This document shows, piece by piece, positions 5,156 to 6,483 of a stretch of 6,483 nucleotides of DNA. Both the position numbers and the translations under genes were made by a program. The DNA lies in the NCBI GenBank assembly GCA_934293835.1, contig CAKQZO010000091.1, positions 1 to 6,483 on the forward strand, in the 5' to 3' direction. The notes beneath the pieces are model-generated. The model saw only the letters and a list, made by a program, of their open reading frames with translations, searched no databases and was not told where the DNA came from. This DNA comes from an uncultured Lacticaseibacillus sp. (lineage in GTDB: Bacteria; Bacillota; Bacilli; Lactobacillales; Lactobacillaceae). Positions within the stretch are counted from its first letter, which is position 1. Each line of letters begins with the position of its first letter.

Positions 5156-5184
5156 CGCTTCCCGATGCTGGGAGGCGTTTTTTT
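5155..5184 (+). terminator. Rho-independent terminator of the EIIA-like gene
   Basis: ACGCTTCCC pairs with GGGAGGCGT (9 bp, one wobble) around a 6-base loop and is followed by seven T. The stem begins at the last base of the stop codon, and the T-tract ends on the first base of the convergent padR stop codon. Confidence 0.9.
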
Positions 5185-5726
5185 CATGCCTCGATCTGGC
5201 GCAAGGCCGCCTGGAGCCACTGGCAGTATTCTTCTTCGCGGCGAACGGCGTGCTCGAGGATGAGATAATGCCCGAAATTGGTGGGATCTGCCCCCTTAGG
5301 AAACTTCGTGGCGAGCTGGTGGCGCAGGTGGGTGCGCTTGGCTTCGTGAAAATTACACTGCGCCTGAAGCATCGGTTGGAGTCTGGGATCGGTGAGTGCT
5401 TGAATGAAATACAGCTTGACGGCAAACTCGTCTTTGCCACTGGTCGTCGGCGTGGTGGGCGCCTCGAGCCAGGCGTTGAGACTGGCCTGGCCACTGGCGG
5501 TCAGCGAGTAGCGCTTGCGTTCGAGACGCTCGCCGGCGATCTCTTCGGTGTGGGTGATGTTGCCGGCGGCTTCCAGCTTGCTGAGCTGAGGGTAGATCTG
5601 GGAGTGTTGTGCCGACCAGAATTCACCGATGTCCGAGTCGAAGGCCTTGGTCAGCTCGTAGCCGGTCAGCGGTTGTTGGTCGAGCAGCCCCAAGATGATG
5701 AATTGTAGAACGTTGCGTTGTGCCAC
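5184..5726 (-). CDS. padR: PadR-type repressor of the phenolic acid stress response
   Basis: This 180-residue transcriptional repressor keeps the divergent decarboxylase gene off until phenolic acids appear. The N-terminal winged helix-turn-helix (residues about 5-80) carries NVLQFIILGLLDQQPLTGYEL, then SAQHSQIYPQLSKLEAAG as recognition helix, and ERKRYSLTASGQASLNAWL in the wing. The C-terminal half is the helical dimerisation domain typical of this subfamily. The start is GTG at 5726-5724, with an AAGGGGG ribosome binding site 8 bases upstream. An ATG 5 bases upstream is in another frame and too close to the binding site. Its product probably binds the ATGT-N8-ACAT dyad at 5787-5802, which overlaps the -35 of its own promoter, so autoregulation is plausible. 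Confidence 0.93.
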   Translation of the reverse strand: MAQRNVLQFIILGLLDQQPLTGYELTKAFDSDIGEFWSAQHSQIYPQLSKLEAAGNITHTEEIAGERLERKRYSLTASGQASLNAWLEAPTTPTTSGKDEFAVKLYFIQALTDPRLQPMLQAQCNFHEAKRTHLRHQLATKFPKGADPTNFGHYLILEHAVRREEEYCQWLQAALRQIEA

Positions 5727-5734
5727 AGCATTTT

Positions 5735-5740
5735 CCCCCT
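5735..5740 (-). promoter_or_regulatory. Ribosome binding site deciding the GTG start of padR
   Basis: On the minus strand AGGGGG precedes GTG by 8 bases. It supports the rare start codon; the neighbouring ATG would be only 3 bases away and out of frame. Confidence 0.7.
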
Positions 5741-5763
5741 TGACGATGATTTAGTTTCAGTCT

Positions 5764-5793
5764 ATCATAATCACGTTGACAAAAACATGTCAT
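5764..5793 (-). promoter_or_regulatory. Probable padR promoter
   Basis: On the minus strand ATGACA (complement of 5788-5793) and TATGAT (complement of 5764-5769) are separated by 18 bases. Each is one mismatch from consensus. The -35 overlaps the left half of the PadR dyad. Confidence 0.55.
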
Positions 5794-5808
5794 TAAATAC
5801 ATGATAAT
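5776..5808 (+). promoter_or_regulatory. Promoter of the phenolic acid decarboxylase gene
   Basis: A perfect -35 TTGACA (5776-5781) precedes the PadR dyad. The -10 is ambiguous: TACATG at 5798-5803 gives a 16-base spacer, while the better hexamer GATAAT at 5803-5808 gives 21. The dyad lies between the boxes in either case, so bound repressor would block polymerase. Confidence 0.65.
5786..5803. promoter_or_regulatory. PadR operator
   Basis: CATGT (5786-5790) and ACATG (5799-5803) flank 8 bases and contain the ATGT-N8-ACAT dyad known for PadR in Lactobacillus plantarum and Bacillus. It lies in the shared control region of the divergent genes. Confidence 0.85.
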
Positions 5809-5814
5809 CACGAC

Positions 5815-5820
5815 AGGAGG
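5815..5820 (+). promoter_or_regulatory. Ribosome binding site deciding the start at 5828
   Basis: AGGAGG lies 7 bases before ATG 5828. An in-frame ATG at 5801 lies inside the operator/promoter and has no such site, so it is rejected. Confidence 0.85.
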
Positions 5821-5827
5821 CCACACC

Positions 5828-6379
5828 ATGGCAAACTTGAATCACATGGATAAGCACTTCGCAACGCTGGAAGATTTCTTGGGCACGCACTTCGTCTATA
5901 CTTACGACAACGGCTGGGAATACGAGTGGTATTGCAAGAATGACCACACCGTGGATTACCGGATTCATGGCGGCATGGTCGCCGGCCGCTGGGTGACCGA
6001 CCAAGAGGCGCACATCACGATGCTGATACCAGGAGTCTACAAGATCGCCTGGACCGAGCCGACTGGGACCGACGTGGCGCTGGATTTTGTGCCGAACGAA
6101 CATAAGCTCAACGGCACCATCTTCTTCCCGAAGTGGGTGCAAGAACATCCCGAGATCACCGTTTGCTACCAAAACGAGCACATCGATCTGATGCACGAAT
6201 CCCGCGAGAAGTACGAGACGTATCCGAAGCTGGTTGTGCCAGAATTCGCAACGATCACCTACATCGGCGATGCAGGCCAGGACAACGAAGACGTGATCGC
6301 TAAGGCGCCGTATGCCGGCATGCCAGACGACATTCGCAACGGGCACTTCTATGATGAGAACTACAAGATGATTAAATAG
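5828..6379 (+). CDS. padC: Phenolic acid decarboxylase
   Basis: This 183-residue cytoplasmic enzyme removes the carboxyl group of hydroxycinnamic acids (p-coumaric, ferulic, caffeic) without a cofactor, giving 4-vinyl phenols and detoxifying plant-derived acids. It closely matches the Bacillus enzyme, with [56 protein letters not shown] and [18 protein letters not shown]. The known catalytic residues of the Bacillus enzyme (Y11, Y13, R41, E64) correspond to Y24, Y26, R54 and E77 here. The longer N-terminus (13 residues) and C-terminal tail ([11 protein letters not shown]) are usual for lactobacilli. It is controlled by the divergent PadR through the dyad upstream. It is also named padA or pdc. 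No terminator with a T-tract is visible in the remaining 104 bases. Confidence 0.97.
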   Translation: MANLNHMDKHFATLEDFLGTHFVYTYDNGWEYEWYCKNDHTVDYRIHGGMVAGRWVTDQEAHITMLIPGVYKIAWTEPTGTDVALDFVPNEHKLNGTIFFPKWVQEHPEITVCYQNEHIDLMHESREKYETYPKLVVPEFATITYIGDAGQDNEDVIAKAPYAGMPDDIRNGHFYDENYKMIK

Positions 6380-6420
6380 GTAAGTGGGGGCTGTGACAAA
6401 AGGCGGTTTTGGTACCGACG

Positions 6421-6477
6421 GATAGCCTAAGCAGACGCTGGGTCCGAACTTTGGACCTAGTGGCTGGTGTAGCTATC
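6421..6477 (+). repeat. Palindromic structured element, copy E, at the window edge
   Basis: GATAGC/GCTATC (6421-6426 with 6472-6477) is followed by a 3x3 loop CTA opposite GTA, then an 11-position arm with two mismatches and two wobbles (6430-6440 with 6458-6468), and a cap GGTCC/GGACC. This repeats the plan of the nested unit of copy C (loop CTA/GTA, 3' GTAGCTA). The following TGCTCG runs out of the window, so a larger element may continue. It begins 41 bases after the decarboxylase stop and may double as its transcription stop. Confidence 0.55.
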
Positions 6478-6483
6478 TGCTCG

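Noticed and set aside
5250..5708. 152-codon open frame on the plus strand opposite padR
   Set aside because: It is the antisense shadow of padR, whose protein is clearly recognisable; there is no ribosome binding site and no domain pattern.
5801..5827. Upstream ATG start adding 9 residues to the phenolic acid decarboxylase
   Set aside because: It lies in the PadR operator/promoter; AGGAGG precedes ATG 5828 at ideal spacing.

Overview
The window reads as chromosomal DNA of a low-to-moderate GC Firmicute, most likely a member of the Lactobacillaceae with a GC content near half. The grounds are a Gram-positive mannose-family PTS operon (IIAB-IIC-IID), a ManO/DUF956 gene downstream of it, a divergent padR/phenolic acid decarboxylase pair of the lactic acid bacteria type, strong AGGAGG ribosome binding sites and classic hairpin-plus-T terminators. 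The species cannot be fixed from the sequence alone.

Layout. Bases 1-2693 carry manX (5' end outside the window), manY and manZ in one tight operon closed by a strong terminator at 2713-2747. Bases 2750-3260 hold no gene but three back-to-back, elaborately palindromic elements (here called A, B and C). A new extended -10 promoter then starts manO (3369-3812), which has its own terminator. Bases 3850-4670 have no convincing coding sequence. They contain a near-consensus promoter (3926-3954), about 500 bases rich in hairpins that could be an unannotated RNA, a fourth copy of the palindromic element (D), a pair of direct repeats and two terminator-like hairpins. A promoter containing an 18-bp perfect palindrome then drives a 147-residue protein that looks like a divergent stand-alone PTS EIIA of the fructose/mannitol type (4712-5155). 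Its terminator meets the end of padR (minus strand, 5184-5726). padR and the phenolic acid decarboxylase gene (5828-6379) are divergent and share a 101-bp control region with a textbook PadR dyad. A fifth palindromic element (E) begins 41 bases after the decarboxylase and runs to the window edge.

How it works together. ManX/Y/Z import and phosphorylate mannose, glucose and related hexoses; ManO is a conserved companion of such systems. The EIIA-like protein may be a regulatory or orphan PTS phosphocarrier. PadR represses the decarboxylase until hydroxycinnamic acids (p-coumaric, ferulic, caffeic) appear; the enzyme then detoxifies them to vinyl phenols.

The most unusual signal is the element family. 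Copies A, C, D and E, plus B read on the opposite strand, share one architecture: an outer GC-rich stem, a symmetric 3x3 internal loop usually of the form GNA opposite GNA (with a constant GTAGCT on the 3' side in A, C, D and E), and an inner stem leading to further hairpins. The second notable signal is the promoter-led, hairpin-rich, non-coding stretch at 3926-4504.
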